From Cupriavidus basilensis (GTDB lineage Bacteria; Pseudomonadota; Gammaproteobacteria; Burkholderiales; Burkholderiaceae): a stretch of DNA of 64,000 nucleotides. Positions 25,644 through 34,033 of the stretch are shown piece after piece. Numbering within the stretch: position 1 is the first letter of the stretch; each line of letters begins with the position of its first letter. The stretch lies in the NCBI RefSeq assembly GCF_008801925.2, contig NZ_CP062804.1:2356001-2420000 (forward strand). The letters are read 5' to 3'. The notes under the pieces are model-generated. The model was not told the DNA's origin and did not search any database. It worked only from the letters and a program-made list of their open reading frames with translations. A program made the position numbers and the translations under genes.

Positions 25644-26132
25644 ATGCTCCCTGCCGCACCCAGCGCCGATATGACGAATGACATGCCGCCTCCCGCCGTG
25701 GTCTGCCATTGGATAAGACGGCTGCTGCGGCGCGCTGAGCTGGCGCAAGATCCTCGGCGGGTGCAATTGGCAGCGCAAGACCCCGGTATCGCGCAAGCCG
25801 TCCGCTATGCTGCCGACCCCGCCTACATCACCGCGTATCCGGCCTGGCCCCGCGCCTCGGCCCTGGCGCAGGCCGCCGGCCTGGGCGAAGCCGGCACGGA
25901 AATCCTGGCATTCCTGATCGCCGCCGAGACGTCCCCGCCGCTGCAGAGGTGCCTTGCTGCATTTGGCCCGTTGACGCAAGAGGGCATGGCTGCGGTACTG
26001 GCCACGGCACTGTACCGGCCAATGGCCGTCGTGGCGCAGGGCCTTGCGACAGCCACTGCGCTTTGCCGCGCGGCACGGCTTGCCGCGCCGCCAGCCACGG
26101 CGGGCCTGTCCCAGGCATCCATGCCGAGCTGA
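25644..26132 (+). CDS. Protein of unknown function
   Basis: A 162-residue, alanine-rich, largely helical soluble protein with no motif I recognise. It has neither signal peptide nor transmembrane segment. The start at 25644 is tentative; the 35 bases between it and the preceding gene are an A/C-rich repeat (ACAAACC-like). In-frame ATGs at 25671 and 25683 are alternatives. Its location between a MarR-like regulator and the next unknown gene, with gaps of 34 and 9 bases, suggests a three-gene transcript. Confidence 0.5.
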   Translation: MLPAAPSADMTNDMPPPAVVCHWIRRLLRRAELAQDPRRVQLAAQDPGIAQAVRYAADPAYITAYPAWPRASALAQAAGLGEAGTEILAFLIAAETSPPLQRCLAAFGPLTQEGMAAVLATALYRPMAVVAQGLATATALCRAARLAAPPATAGLSQASMPS

Positions 26133-26141
26133 GCCACGGCC

Positions 26142-26936
26142 ATGCCTGCGAGCAGCCAGCTGGCTTTCGAGCGGATCGCCCAGCGCACATTCGATGCAGT
26201 CAATCGCAAGCGGGAAAACCGGGAGTGGCACAAAGCGTTCTGTTCGTTCGCCTGCCCGGACCAGAAGGTGGGCGAAGCCGTCGTGCATGGCAACGCCTTT
26301 CGCTACCTTGCGGCAGCCGGCCAGCCACTCGCCCACGACTTCTGCCGGCAAGACGCCGACCAGCTAGACCCGCACGGGCAGCCCCGGCTGATCCTGGTGC
26401 TGGAAAGCCCGCACAAGGCCGAGTTCGCCCCGCTTCCCGGACCCATGGCATCCTCTGTCGCCAGGGGACGCGGCCGTATCCCGGTCGGCCCGGCGCGCGG
26501 GCAGAGCGGCCGGCAGATCCGGGCCAGGCTGCACGCTTGGCCGCTCCCCCAGGCGAGCCTGCCCAGCATGGTGCCCGGCGCGCGCTTCGACCTGATCCTC
26601 GTCAACGCGATCCGCCACCAGTGCTCACTCGCCTACACGCCGGCCTATTACCGCGACGCCGTGTTTGCCGCCGCCTGGGCCTGCCCCACGATCGGCGCGG
26701 ACCACTTCGCCCGGCGGCTGGACGCCATCTGGCGCGGCAACGGCAAGGACATCGTCGTCAACTGCTGCACCAAGGGCGCTGCGCCGCACGCCGGGGCGCT
26801 GAAGGATGCCGTGCGCGCCGCCATCGCAAAGCTTGCCCAGCCACAAACCGGGCGCCTTTGCCTTGTGCCGGAGCTGACGCATCCCAGCCACTGGGTGTAC
26901 CTGCCCAAGGCCACAGCATTCACAAGCGCCGGCTAG
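26142..26936 (+). CDS. Unknown protein with uracil-DNA-glycosylase-like motif pattern
   Basis: A 264-residue soluble protein. It has a strand-loop LILVLESPHKAEF (83-95), a second strand FDLILVNAIRHQCSLAYTP (149-167), VVNCCTKG (205-212) and the terminal VPELTHPSHW (242-251). A loop after strand 1 that could act as water-activating motif and a late HPS motif recall the uracil-DNA glycosylase fold, but the resemblance is by eye and the catalytic identity is unproven. It starts 9 bases after the preceding gene, so the two are probably cotranscribed. Confidence 0.5.
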   Translation: MPASSQLAFERIAQRTFDAVNRKRENREWHKAFCSFACPDQKVGEAVVHGNAFRYLAAAGQPLAHDFCRQDADQLDPHGQPRLILVLESPHKAEFAPLPGPMASSVARGRGRIPVGPARGQSGRQIRARLHAWPLPQASLPSMVPGARFDLILVNAIRHQCSLAYTPAYYRDAVFAAAWACPTIGADHFARRLDAIWRGNGKDIVVNCCTKGAAPHAGALKDAVRAAIAKLAQPQTGRLCLVPELTHPSHWVYLPKATAFTSAG

Positions 26937-27057
26937 GGGTTTCAGCACGATGCCCCGGCCTTTGCGCTCCGGCAGCGGCAAGCCGGGGCTCGCCCGATTT
27001 GCGTTCCCTGCCCTATCGGCACACTCGCCGGCCCAAGTGGCCGATCGATGCCTGAAC

Positions 27058-27099
27058 AAAAAAGGCGGCGCACGCGCCCAGACGCGCGTGCGCCGCCTT
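27058..27099 (-). terminator. Rho-independent terminator of the HiPIP gene
   Basis: A perfect 15-bp stem (27062-27076 with 27085-27099) and 8-base loop is followed, on the minus strand, by a run of six T. It lies 40 bp beyond the HiPIP stop codon. This is the clearest intrinsic terminator in the window. Confidence 0.9.
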
Positions 27100-27138
27100 C
27101 ACGGCATCAAGCCTGCATCAACCTGCATCAAGCTTTTT

Positions 27139-27459
27139 TCACGCCTTCTTCACCCACGCACTGCACCAGCCCTTGGTCGCGACCTGCTTGCCGGCGAACA
27201 GCGGGCAGCCGCCGCTTGCGTCCGCCGCCTTGCCCTGGAAGAGCTGGCAGTTGCCGCAGTGCTGGCTGGCGTCATGCTTCGGGTACTTGGTCTTGTCCAC
27301 CTTCGACGAATCCGCCTTGTAGCCAAGGCCGACCGCCTGCGGATCCTTTTCATCCACCATCGGGCCGCTTCCCTGTGCCCGGGTTGGCAGGGAAACACCC
27401 AGCGCGCCGGCCGCCGCGATGATCGGAATGCCTTTCAAGAAATGACGACGAGTTGACAT
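27139..27459 (-). CDS. High-potential iron-sulfur protein (HiPIP)
   Basis: A 106-residue precursor with a Tat signal (TRRHFLKG, residues 3-10) ending near RAQG. The mature part carries four cysteines, C68 and C71 (HCGNC), C85 (GGCPLF) and C99 (GWCSAW), in HiPIP spacing for one [4Fe-4S] cluster. Tat export fits cluster insertion before transport. HiPIPs are soluble periplasmic electron carriers that can feed terminal oxidases or reaction centres. The gene is monocistronic with its own terminator. The start at 27459 is set by the Tat signal. Confidence 0.9.
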   Translation of the reverse strand: MSTRRHFLKGIPIIAAAGALGVSLPTRAQGSGPMVDEKDPQAVGLGYKADSSKVDKTKYPKHDASQHCGNCQLFQGKAADASGGCPLFAGKQVATKGWCSAWVKKA

Positions 27460-27827
27460 CTTTAATCCTCTATTTTTCTGTGGGGGACAAACCGGACAGG
27501 GCCGCGCCTTTTGCAACCACGCAAGCCACCGTCCGTCAACCATCGGCGCGCCCATGACGGCGCCCGCCGGATACCAGCCCGGACGCAGGCCACGCCCCAG
27601 CAAAAAACCAAGTGTCAGACACGTCGGTTCAAAGTGCGCGCAGCCGGCACCCGGAGCCACCGTCATGGCCGGCTCCAGACTTGTATCCCGATTGAGTTTA
27701 GCCGACGCCGATTGCGTTGACGTTGCGCGTAGTCATGGAATGCGATCGATCATCGATCCATGCCCTGCGCGCACCCGGAATCCGGCCCGCCGATCGTATG
27801 GGGCCGGATCCGGCGGGGAAGAACGTT
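27460..27827. other. Intergenic region between HiPIP and RcnB-like genes
   Basis: I see no gene. It should hold the HiPIP promoter and the 3' end of the RcnB-like transcript. The 15-bp GATCGAT-C-ATCGATC (27744-27758) and the 12-bp GCCGGATCCGGC (27803-27814, 13 bp past the rcnB-like stop) are perfect palindromes. The latter could belong to a weak terminator. Confidence 0.4.
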
Positions 27828-28196
27828 CTAGCGCCGCCCGCCCACATCCACAATCGCCCCGTTTGGCGCGACCATGTAGTAATCCGCGCCAATGGCAACC
27901 CAGTGGTGGCCCTTCGACGGCTTCGGCAGGTCATGCGAATGCCAGTCATCCACGACATATTGGCGATCACGGTACTCCGCGGGGAGCCTGTCGCCCTTAT
28001 GCCAATGACCCGGCCCGCTACGCGCGTTGTCCCGATCGTCACCCGGCCGCCCACGGTCATCCCGGGGCGGCTGGCCCTGGTATTGGTAGCCACGGTCAGA
28101 GTCGCGGTCCGGCTGCGCAGAACTTTGGGCCGAAACCAGGAACCCGCCGGCGAGCATCACGCCCAACAGCAGTTTGCTTCTCACGGTTTTCGTCAT
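27828..28196 (-). CDS. RcnB-family periplasmic protein
   Basis: A 122-residue secreted protein: a signal peptide to about residue 27 (VSAQSSAQ), a charged Arg/Asp/Gly-rich linker, then the RcnB-like domain GDRLPAEYRDRQYVVDDWHSHDLPKPSKGHHWVAIGADYYMVAPNGAIVDV. In E. coli RcnB tunes nickel/cobalt efflux by RcnA; the wider family is of unknown function and common in beta-proteobacteria. AAGGAG precedes ATG 28196. No rcnA is adjacent, so a metal role is not supported locally. Confidence 0.82.
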   Translation of the reverse strand: MTKTVRSKLLLGVMLAGGFLVSAQSSAQPDRDSDRGYQYQGQPPRDDRGRPGDDRDNARSGPGHWHKGDRLPAEYRDRQYVVDDWHSHDLPKPSKGHHWVAIGADYYMVAPNGAIVDVGGRR

Positions 28197-28555
28197 CAGG
28201 CACTCCTTTTTATTAGCCGCTGTAGCCATGCCGGCCGCGCTGGCCGCGCCGGCCCTGGCAGGACATCGTCAACAAGGCCAAAAGCACCAGCAGTCCACGC
28301 AAATGGCTTGTCGCCATGGACTGGCACGCAACTTCGATGCCCGACTTAAGGATAGTGGCTGCGGCGCAGGATGCCGGCGAGAAGCGCCGGATCAGGCGCA
28401 CATCACGCATGCGCGGAGCAAAAATGAAGTGCGCAGGGAGACTGGCAAGAACATGATGGCGGTAAATGCCCGCCATCCGTGTAAGAAATACAAGCCGATT
28501 TGACCAGGACGCGGCGCGCAAGGCGCGCCTGCATCACAAGGCCTGCCGCAAGCGA
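28197..28555. other. Region upstream of the RcnB-like gene
   Basis: No coding sequence is supported. The region contains a direct GGCCGCGC repeat near 28230-28245 and must contain the promoter of the RcnB-like gene. I found no clear hexamer pair or terminator for the chemoreceptor gene that ends at 28556. Confidence 0.35.
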
Positions 28556-29749
28556 TCAGGCATGCGCGCCCTGCAGCGTGCCGGCAAAGCGGTGTTGCCC
28601 CGGGGCGTCGTCAGGGGTGGCTTCCAGCTTGAACTCGCCCACCGCGTTCTGCAACTGGTGCGCCTGTTCCGCCAGGGCCGATGCGGCGGCGGCGGCTTGT
28701 TCCACCAGCGCGGCGTTCTGCTGCGTGACCGCGTCCATTTCCATCACGGCTTGATTGACCTGCTCGATGCCGCCGCTCTGCTGCGCCGATGCCACCGAAA
28801 TCTCGCCCAGGATGGTGGTGACCTGGCTGGACGCCGTCACGATCTCGCGCATGGTCTGGCCGGCATGCTCCACCCGCGCGGAGCCGTTGCGCACCTGCTC
28901 AACCGAATCGCCGATCAGGCCACGGATTTCCTTGGCGGCCGCGGCGCTGCGCTGCGCCAGCGTGCGCACCTCGCCGGCCACCACCGCAAAACCACGCCCT
29001 TGCTCGCCCGCGCGCGCCGCTTCCACGGCAGCGTTGAGCGCCAGGATATTGGTCTGGAACGCAATGCCCTCGATCACGTCGATGATGTCGACGACCTTCT
29101 TGGAGCTGGCGCTGATCGCCTGCATGGTTTCCACCACCTCGCCCACCACGGTGCCGCCGCGCTGCGCAATGTGCGAGGCATTGGCCGCCAGCTCATTGGC
29201 CGCGTGCGCGCGCTCGGTATTCTGCCTGACCATGGCGGTCAGCTTGCCCATGCTCGATGCGGTTTCCTGCAGCGCCGCGGCCTGCTCCTCCGTGCGCTGC
29301 GAGAGGTCGGCATTGCCCTCGGCAATCTGTTTGGAGGCGTCGGAGATGGAATCGGTCGACTCCTTGATGCGGGTCACCAGGTCCGTGAGCATGTCCTCCA
29401 TCTCGCCCATGCCGGCCAGCAAGCGGCCGAATTCGCCCTTGCGTTCGGTTTCAAATTCCTTGCTGAGGTCGCCGGAGGCCACGGTCTCGGCGATATAAAC
29501 GGCCTCGCCTAGCGGCTCGGCGATACTGCGCGCAATGCCGTAGGTAAAGGCGGCGCCCACCAGAAGCGCGACAAGCCAAAGGGTAAACATCAGGGTACGC
29601 GCGCCATCGATGGCTTGCTGCGCGTCACCGCCGCCGGCCCCGGGCAAGCGGTCCAGCCCGATCGCGATTGCTGCGGCCATCAAGAGCAAAACCACCGCGA
29701 ATCCCACGCCAAGGCGCGTACGGATGGTCAGGTTGGCAAATGACATCAT
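28556..29749 (-). CDS. Methyl-accepting chemotaxis protein without a periplasmic sensor domain
   Basis: A 397-residue chemoreceptor. Two membrane helices (about 12-32 and 52-71) are separated by only about 20 residues, so there is no ligand-binding domain. A short HAMP-like segment is followed by the full cytoplasmic signalling hairpin, whose tip reads [43 protein letters not shown]. There is no C-terminal CheR-binding pentapeptide. It may sense membrane state or redox, or associate with another sensor. GGGAG precedes the Met-Met start. No che genes adjoin it. Confidence 0.88.
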   Translation of the reverse strand: MMSFANLTIRTRLGVGFAVVLLLMAAAIAIGLDRLPGAGGGDAQQAIDGARTLMFTLWLVALLVGAAFTYGIARSIAEPLGEAVYIAETVASGDLSKEFETERKGEFGRLLAGMGEMEDMLTDLVTRIKESTDSISDASKQIAEGNADLSQRTEEQAAALQETASSMGKLTAMVRQNTERAHAANELAANASHIAQRGGTVVGEVVETMQAISASSKKVVDIIDVIEGIAFQTNILALNAAVEAARAGEQGRGFAVVAGEVRTLAQRSAAAAKEIRGLIGDSVEQVRNGSARVEHAGQTMREIVTASSQVTTILGEISVASAQQSGGIEQVNQAVMEMDAVTQQNAALVEQAAAAASALAEQAHQLQNAVGEFKLEATPDDAPGQHRFAGTLQGAHA

Positions 29750-29869
29750 TGCTGCATCTCCCCTTTTTATGTGGACTACGCCTTCTTCGTCGCCTGGATA
29801 ACGGCGATGCGCGCAGAAACTTTAGGAGAAATCCTGGATGCCTTCATCCGCTCCGTCCTTAGAGCCCGC

Positions 29870-30598
29870 TCAGCCGGGAAGATGGCCCGGCGCCGCCCCG
29901 TCGCCCACACGGCTGCCCGCGGGGAAATGCACGCCGGCGCGCTGGGCCGCCCGGACGATGTGATCCGACATGGCGCGCTGGGCCAGGCTGGCATCGCCCG
30001 CGGCCAAGGCGTCGATGATGGCGCAATGCTCGGTGTAGGTGGCATGGCGGCTGCCGCGCTGGTAGAACGGCAGGCGCTGGCTTTCCTGCATGACGTCGGT
30101 GCTGTTGCGCAGGATATCGGCGATGGCGCGGTTGCCGGCGATCGCGATGATGCGCATATGAAAATCAAAGTCCAGCCGGGCGGCCTGCGTGAAGTCGGAC
30201 GCGTCGATGCACACCCGCATGGCCTCGGTGTTCTCGCGCAGGGCGTCGATGTCTTCCGGCAGCAGCGCCGCCGCGGCCAGCCCCACGGTGAAGCCCTCCA
30301 GCGCGAAGCGCAACTGGTAGATGTCGGTCAGCGAATGCGATTTGGAGAAACGCCATGGCGGCGGCGCGCCGTCGCCTGCGTCGGCGGCCACGTACACGCC
30401 CTTGCCGGGGCGCGAGACGACCAGCCCGAGCCCCTGCAGCGTGGACAACGCCTCACGCAGCGAGGTGCGGCTGATGCCGAGCTGCTCCGACAGGTCGCGC
30501 TGCGAGGGCAACAGCGATCCGGCCGGATACTTGCCGCCCTCGATCCACTCGCGGATCAGGTTCGCGGCGTTGGCGGAGATGGCGGTAGCTGTGACCAT
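29870..30598 (-). CDS. FadR-subfamily GntR regulator
   Basis: A 242-residue regulator: winged helix at 1-75 (AGSLLPSQRDLSEQLGISRTSLREALSTLQGLGLVVSRPGKGVYV) and an FCD effector domain after it, with metal-binding residues in DFDFHMRI and the late EHCAIIDALAAGD. FCD proteins bind TNGT-N3-ACNA sites and respond to carboxylates. Two identical matches stand between the next transporter gene and the ureidoglycolate lyase. It is encoded 131 bp downstream of the transporter in the same direction, so it may be part of that operon. Confidence 0.88.
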   Translation of the reverse strand: MVTATAISANAANLIREWIEGGKYPAGSLLPSQRDLSEQLGISRTSLREALSTLQGLGLVVSRPGKGVYVAADAGDGAPPPWRFSKSHSLTDIYQLRFALEGFTVGLAAAALLPEDIDALRENTEAMRVCIDASDFTQAARLDFDFHMRIIAIAGNRAIADILRNSTDVMQESQRLPFYQRGSRHATYTEHCAIIDALAAGDASLAQRAMSDHIVRAAQRAGVHFPAGSRVGDGAAPGHLPG

Positions 30599-30729
30599 TG
30601 GATGCGATGAAGCCCTGCGCGGGATCGTGAAAGATGGAGGCCGGCGCTTGCCGCCGGATCGACGGCAAATTGTACTCGACGGCCCGCCCGGAGCACGCCC
30701 CGGGCAGCGCCATCGCATGCCTGCCTGGC

Positions 30730-32058
30730 TTACTTGTTCACCAGCCGCGCCGGTACCGTATAGGTCAGCGCCGCGCCGCAAAGCAGCACGCCAGCCAGCA
30801 CGAACATCGCCAGGTTGGTGCTCTGCGTCGCGTCCTTGATCAGGCCGATCATGTAAGGGCTGACAAAGCCCGCCAGGTTGGCAAACGAGTTGATCATGGC
30901 GATGCCGGCAGCGGCGCCCGCGCCGGATAGCAGCGCGGTCGGCAGGCTCCAGAACAACGGCGACGTGGCCAGGCTGCCGCCCGCAGCGAGCGCCAGTGCG
31001 GCGAGCGAGAGCACCACGTTGTCGCTGAAGATCGCGCTCAGCGCCAGACCGGCGGCGCCGCAGCAAAACGGCACGATCAGGTGCCAGCGGCGTTCGCGCA
31101 TGCGGTCGGAGCTACGGCTGACCAGGATCATCGAACACACTGCGACGGAGAACGGGATGGCCGTCAGCAGGCCGATATTCAGCGCGCCGCTCACGCCGGA
31201 CTGCCGGATCAGGGACGGCAGCCAGAACGTCAGCCCGTACTGGCCCATCACCGTGCAAAAGCAGATGCAGGCCATCTTGATGATGCGGCGGTCCGAAAAC
31301 AGCTGCCGCATGGTCATGTGCCCGCCTTTGGTGGCGTTCTCGTTGGCGATGTTGCGCTCCAGCAGGTCTTTCTCACCCTGCGTGAGCCAGCGCGCCGAGC
31401 GGATGTTGTTGTCCAGGTAGGCCAGCACGGCAACGCCGACCAGCAGTGAGGGCAGTGCTTCGATCAGGAACATCCATTGCCAGCCGCGCAGCCCCGCCAC
31501 GCCCTGCATGGACTCCATGATGAAGCCGGAGAGCGGGCCGCCGAAGATGCCCGACACCGGGATCGCACACATGAACAGCGCCACCATGCGCGCGCGGCGG
31601 TGCGACGGGAACCAGTAGGTCAGGTACAGGATCATGCCGGGGTAGAAGCCCGCCTCGGCCGCGCCAAGCAGGAAGCGCAGCACGTAGAACTGCGTGGTGG
31701 TCTGCACGAACACCATTGCCGCCGAAATCACGCTCCACATGATCATGATGCGCGAGATGGTCGCCTTGGCGCCGATGCGGTGCATCAGCACATTGCTCGG
31801 CACTTCAAAGAAGAAGTACCCGATGAAGAACAAGCCAGCGCCCAGCCCGTAGGCGGACTCGCTGAACTGCAGGTCACCCAGCATATGCAGCTTGGCAAAC
31901 CCCACGTTGACGCGGTCCAGGTAGGCCACGACATAACAGAGCATCAGGAACGGCAACAGGCGCCAGGCAACCTTGCGGTAGACGGCGTTTTCCTGCGCCG
32001 CCGTCGCGTGGGCGGCGGCTGGCTCGGGGGCTAGCGATGGGGCGGTGGTCAGGGACAC
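30730..32058 (-). CDS. MFS transporter, anion:cation symporter family
   Basis: A 442-residue, 12-helix MFS protein of the ACS type. The family signature is visible in RLLPFLMLCYVVAYLDRVNVGFAKLHML and GLFFIGYFFFEVPSNVLMHRIGAK. ACS members import organic anions such as phthalate, tartrate, glucarate or allantoate. A GTG start at 32058 has GAGGAGG 8 bases upstream. Given the ureidoglycolate lyase divergent from it and the shared operators, ureidoglycolate, allantoate or a related acid is the most attractive substrate, but this is inference. Confidence 0.88.
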   Translation of the reverse strand: MSLTTAPSLAPEPAAAHATAAQENAVYRKVAWRLLPFLMLCYVVAYLDRVNVGFAKLHMLGDLQFSESAYGLGAGLFFIGYFFFEVPSNVLMHRIGAKATISRIMIMWSVISAAMVFVQTTTQFYVLRFLLGAAEAGFYPGMILYLTYWFPSHRRARMVALFMCAIPVSGIFGGPLSGFIMESMQGVAGLRGWQWMFLIEALPSLLVGVAVLAYLDNNIRSARWLTQGEKDLLERNIANENATKGGHMTMRQLFSDRRIIKMACICFCTVMGQYGLTFWLPSLIRQSGVSGALNIGLLTAIPFSVAVCSMILVSRSSDRMRERRWHLIVPFCCGAAGLALSAIFSDNVVLSLAALALAAGGSLATSPLFWSLPTALLSGAGAAAGIAMINSFANLAGFVSPYMIGLIKDATQSTNLAMFVLAGVLLCGAALTYTVPARLVNK

Positions 32059-32096
32059 AACGGTTTCCTCCTCAGGTGGCTCGGCTTGCTATCTCA

Positions 32097-32111
32097 ACTG
32101 GTATTACCAGT
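32097..32111. promoter_or_regulatory. FadR-type operator, copy 1
   Basis: ACTGGTATTACCAGT is a perfect 15-bp palindrome matching TGGT-N3-ACCA. It lies 39 bp upstream of the MFS start. An identical copy is 128 bp away. The likely ligand is the FCD-domain regulator encoded at 29870-30598. Confidence 0.78.
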
Positions 32112-32224
32112 CTGTTTTCTTGGAGATGGCGAAGGATACGTCCCGGCGTCTCCCTGGGAAAGCGGCGTAAACCCTGTGATATTGGCGCCTTGACGCCCGT
32201 CATTGACAATCGGATACTGGCACC

Positions 32225-32239
32225 ACTGGTATTACCAGT
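32225..32239. promoter_or_regulatory. FadR-type operator, copy 2
   Basis: A second identical ACTGGTATTACCAGT stands 71 bp upstream of the ureidoglycolate lyase start. The pair is placed to control both divergent genes, possibly by looping. Confidence 0.78.
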
Positions 32240-32309
32240 TGATCCGCGGAGGTTAGCCAAGCGCCTTCCCGGCCACTTCTTACCCATGACAAGAGGAAAA
32301 AGGAAAAAC

Positions 32310-32852
32310 GTGTCTGCTCCCGACGAGAAGGCGATCCAGCCCCCACTGCCATCCCGAGCGCCGGTGCGCCTGCAGGTGGAGCCACTGACCGTAGCCGCAT
32401 TCGCCCCGTTTGGCGATGTCATCGAAAGCGAGGGGCGTGCGCCGATGGTGATCAATGGCGGCATGACGCTGCGCTATGACGACCTTGCCAGCGTCGATGT
32501 CGGCACGCAGGGCGGCCGCGCGCTGATCAGCTTCTTCGACGCGCAGCCTTATGCGCTGCCGCTCGGCATCCGTGCCATGGAGCGGCACCCGCTCGGCAGC
32601 CAGGCCTTCGTGCCCCTGGACGAGGCCGCCTTCCTCGTGGTCGTGGCGCCCGTTGGCGACCAGATCGACGAATCGGCCATCCGCGTGTACGTCACCAACG
32701 GCAGGCAAGGCGTGAACTACAAGCGCGGCACCTGGCATCACTCGCTGATCGTCACGCAAGGCACGGCGCGCTTCCTGGTGGTGGACCGCGGCGGCGAGGG
32801 CCACAACTGCGACGTCATCGAGCTGCGCGGCAACTACCAGGTGGCGGGGTAA
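32310..32852 (+). CDS. Ureidoglycolate lyase (AllA family)
   Basis: A 180-residue cupin-like protein of the ureidoglycolate lyase family, which releases urea from ureidoglycolate to give glyoxylate. Family blocks are LTVAAFAPFGDVIE, ISFFDAQPYALPLGIRAMERHPLGSQAFVPL and the C-terminal GVNYKRGTWHHSLIV. The length fits the family (about 165-180). I chose GTG 32310 because AGGA precedes it at 5-8 bases; ATG 32286 is an alternative without a ribosome-binding site. No other allantoin genes are present, so a different substrate such as an imidazole acid is possible. Confidence 0.85.
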   Translation: MSAPDEKAIQPPLPSRAPVRLQVEPLTVAAFAPFGDVIESEGRAPMVINGGMTLRYDDLASVDVGTQGGRALISFFDAQPYALPLGIRAMERHPLGSQAFVPLDEAAFLVVVAPVGDQIDESAIRVYVTNGRQGVNYKRGTWHHSLIVTQGTARFLVVDRGGEGHNCDVIELRGNYQVAG

Positions 32853-32978
32853 AGGCGTCGTCGCCGGTCGCGAATCAGGTGCAGGACGGGTGCAGGACAG
32901 CATCGGCTTGATCCTGGCTTGATTCCCCCGCTGCCTGCGATTGGCGCAGCGGATCAAGCTGGCGGCATCGCAACGCCC

Positions 32979-33941
32979 TCAGTCCACCGTGATCTGGCGC
33001 TTGCGAATCACGCCGGCCCAGCGCGCGCTGTCCTGCTCGATCGTGGTGGCCAGTTCCTGTGGCGTGCCGCCGCTGGGATCCATGCCGAGCGTGGCCAGCT
33101 TCTCCTTGAGCGCCGGGTTCGCCAGGACTTCAAGCGCCTGGTGATTGATGCGGGCAATCACCTCCCTTGGCGTGCCTGCCGGGGCCATCAGCGCGTACCA
33201 GGAAACCGCCTCGAACCTGGGGAAGCCCTGCTCGGCAATGGTGGGCACGTCGGGCATCACCGCCAGGCGTTTCTGGCTGGCCACGCCGAGCGCATGGAGC
33301 TTGCCCGCCTTGACGTACGGCAACGCCGACGAGACCTGCGCGAACATCATGGTCACCTGGCCCCCGACCAGGTCGGTCATGGCCGGGCTCACGCCCTTGT
33401 AGGGAATGTGGTTGAGCCTGACCTTGGCGTCCAGCTGCAGCAACTCGCCCGCCAGGTGCGCCTGGCTGCCGGCCCCGGGCGAAGCAAAGGTCAGCTCGCC
33501 CGGCTTTTGCGCCGCCAGCTTGAGCAGATCCGCGAGAGAAGCGGCGGGGACGTTGGCGCCGACCACCAGCACGTTCTGCGCCGTCGCCAGCATCGTCACC
33601 GGCACCAGGTCTTGCGCCTTGTACGGCAGGCTGCGGAACAGCGAAGGATTGACGGCGATATTGCCCACCGGCACGACCGCCAGCGTATAGCCGTCCGGCG
33701 CGGCCTTGGCCGCCTGCTCCATGCCGATGGTGCCGGCCGCGCCCGCCTTGTTCTCCACCAGCACGCTCTGGCCCCACGCCTTGGACAGTCCCTCGCCCAC
33801 GACCCTGCCGAGCACGTCGGCGGGCCCACCCGCCGGGAACGGCACGATCAGCCGCACGGGCTTGGACGGATAGGCCTGGGCGCTGGCCAGCATCGGCAAC
33901 CCGGCGGCCAGCAAGGTCATCAGGAAACGCTTCATCGACAT
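32979..33941 (-). CDS. Bug/TctC-type extracytoplasmic solute receptor
   Basis: A 320-residue periplasmic binding protein with a signal peptide to about residue 22 (ASAQA) and the Bug-family opening YPSKPVRLIVPFPAGGPADVLGRVV, then IGMEQAAKAAPDGYTL and HIPYKGVSPAMTDLVGGQ. These proteins bind small carboxylates or amides and usually serve tripartite tricarboxylate transporters, although most in Burkholderiales are orphans without TctAB genes, as here. It is the last gene of a minus-strand run with the PhnD-like and cyclodeaminase genes. Confidence 0.9.
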   Translation of the reverse strand: MSMKRFLMTLLAAGLPMLASAQAYPSKPVRLIVPFPAGGPADVLGRVVGEGLSKAWGQSVLVENKAGAAGTIGMEQAAKAAPDGYTLAVVPVGNIAVNPSLFRSLPYKAQDLVPVTMLATAQNVLVVGANVPAASLADLLKLAAQKPGELTFASPGAGSQAHLAGELLQLDAKVRLNHIPYKGVSPAMTDLVGGQVTMMFAQVSSALPYVKAGKLHALGVASQKRLAVMPDVPTIAEQGFPRFEAVSWYALMAPAGTPREVIARINHQALEVLANPALKEKLATLGMDPSGGTPQELATTIEQDSARWAGVIRKRQITVD

Positions 33942-34033
33942 TTCTCCACGTCAGTCGGACTAGCAGACAATCACAAAAACGGACTCCCTGGCACGGTCGG
34001 GCCGCACGCAAGCCGCGCTCGCTGCCGTGGCGG

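Noticed and set aside
25949..27055. Long plus-strand frame overlapping the unknown protein at 26142
   Set aside because: Proline/arginine-rich composition and no motif; the 26142-26936 frame has coherent hydrophobic strands and a better start context.
27744..27758. GATCGAT-C-ATCGATC palindrome as an operator
   Set aside because: It lies downstream of both neighbouring promoters' expected positions and has restriction-site-like, low-complexity sequence. There is no matching second site or regulator.
27828..28196. Naming the gene rcnB with a nickel/cobalt efflux role
   Set aside because: The domain matches the family, but rcnA and rcnR are absent nearby and the family is broad in beta-proteobacteria.
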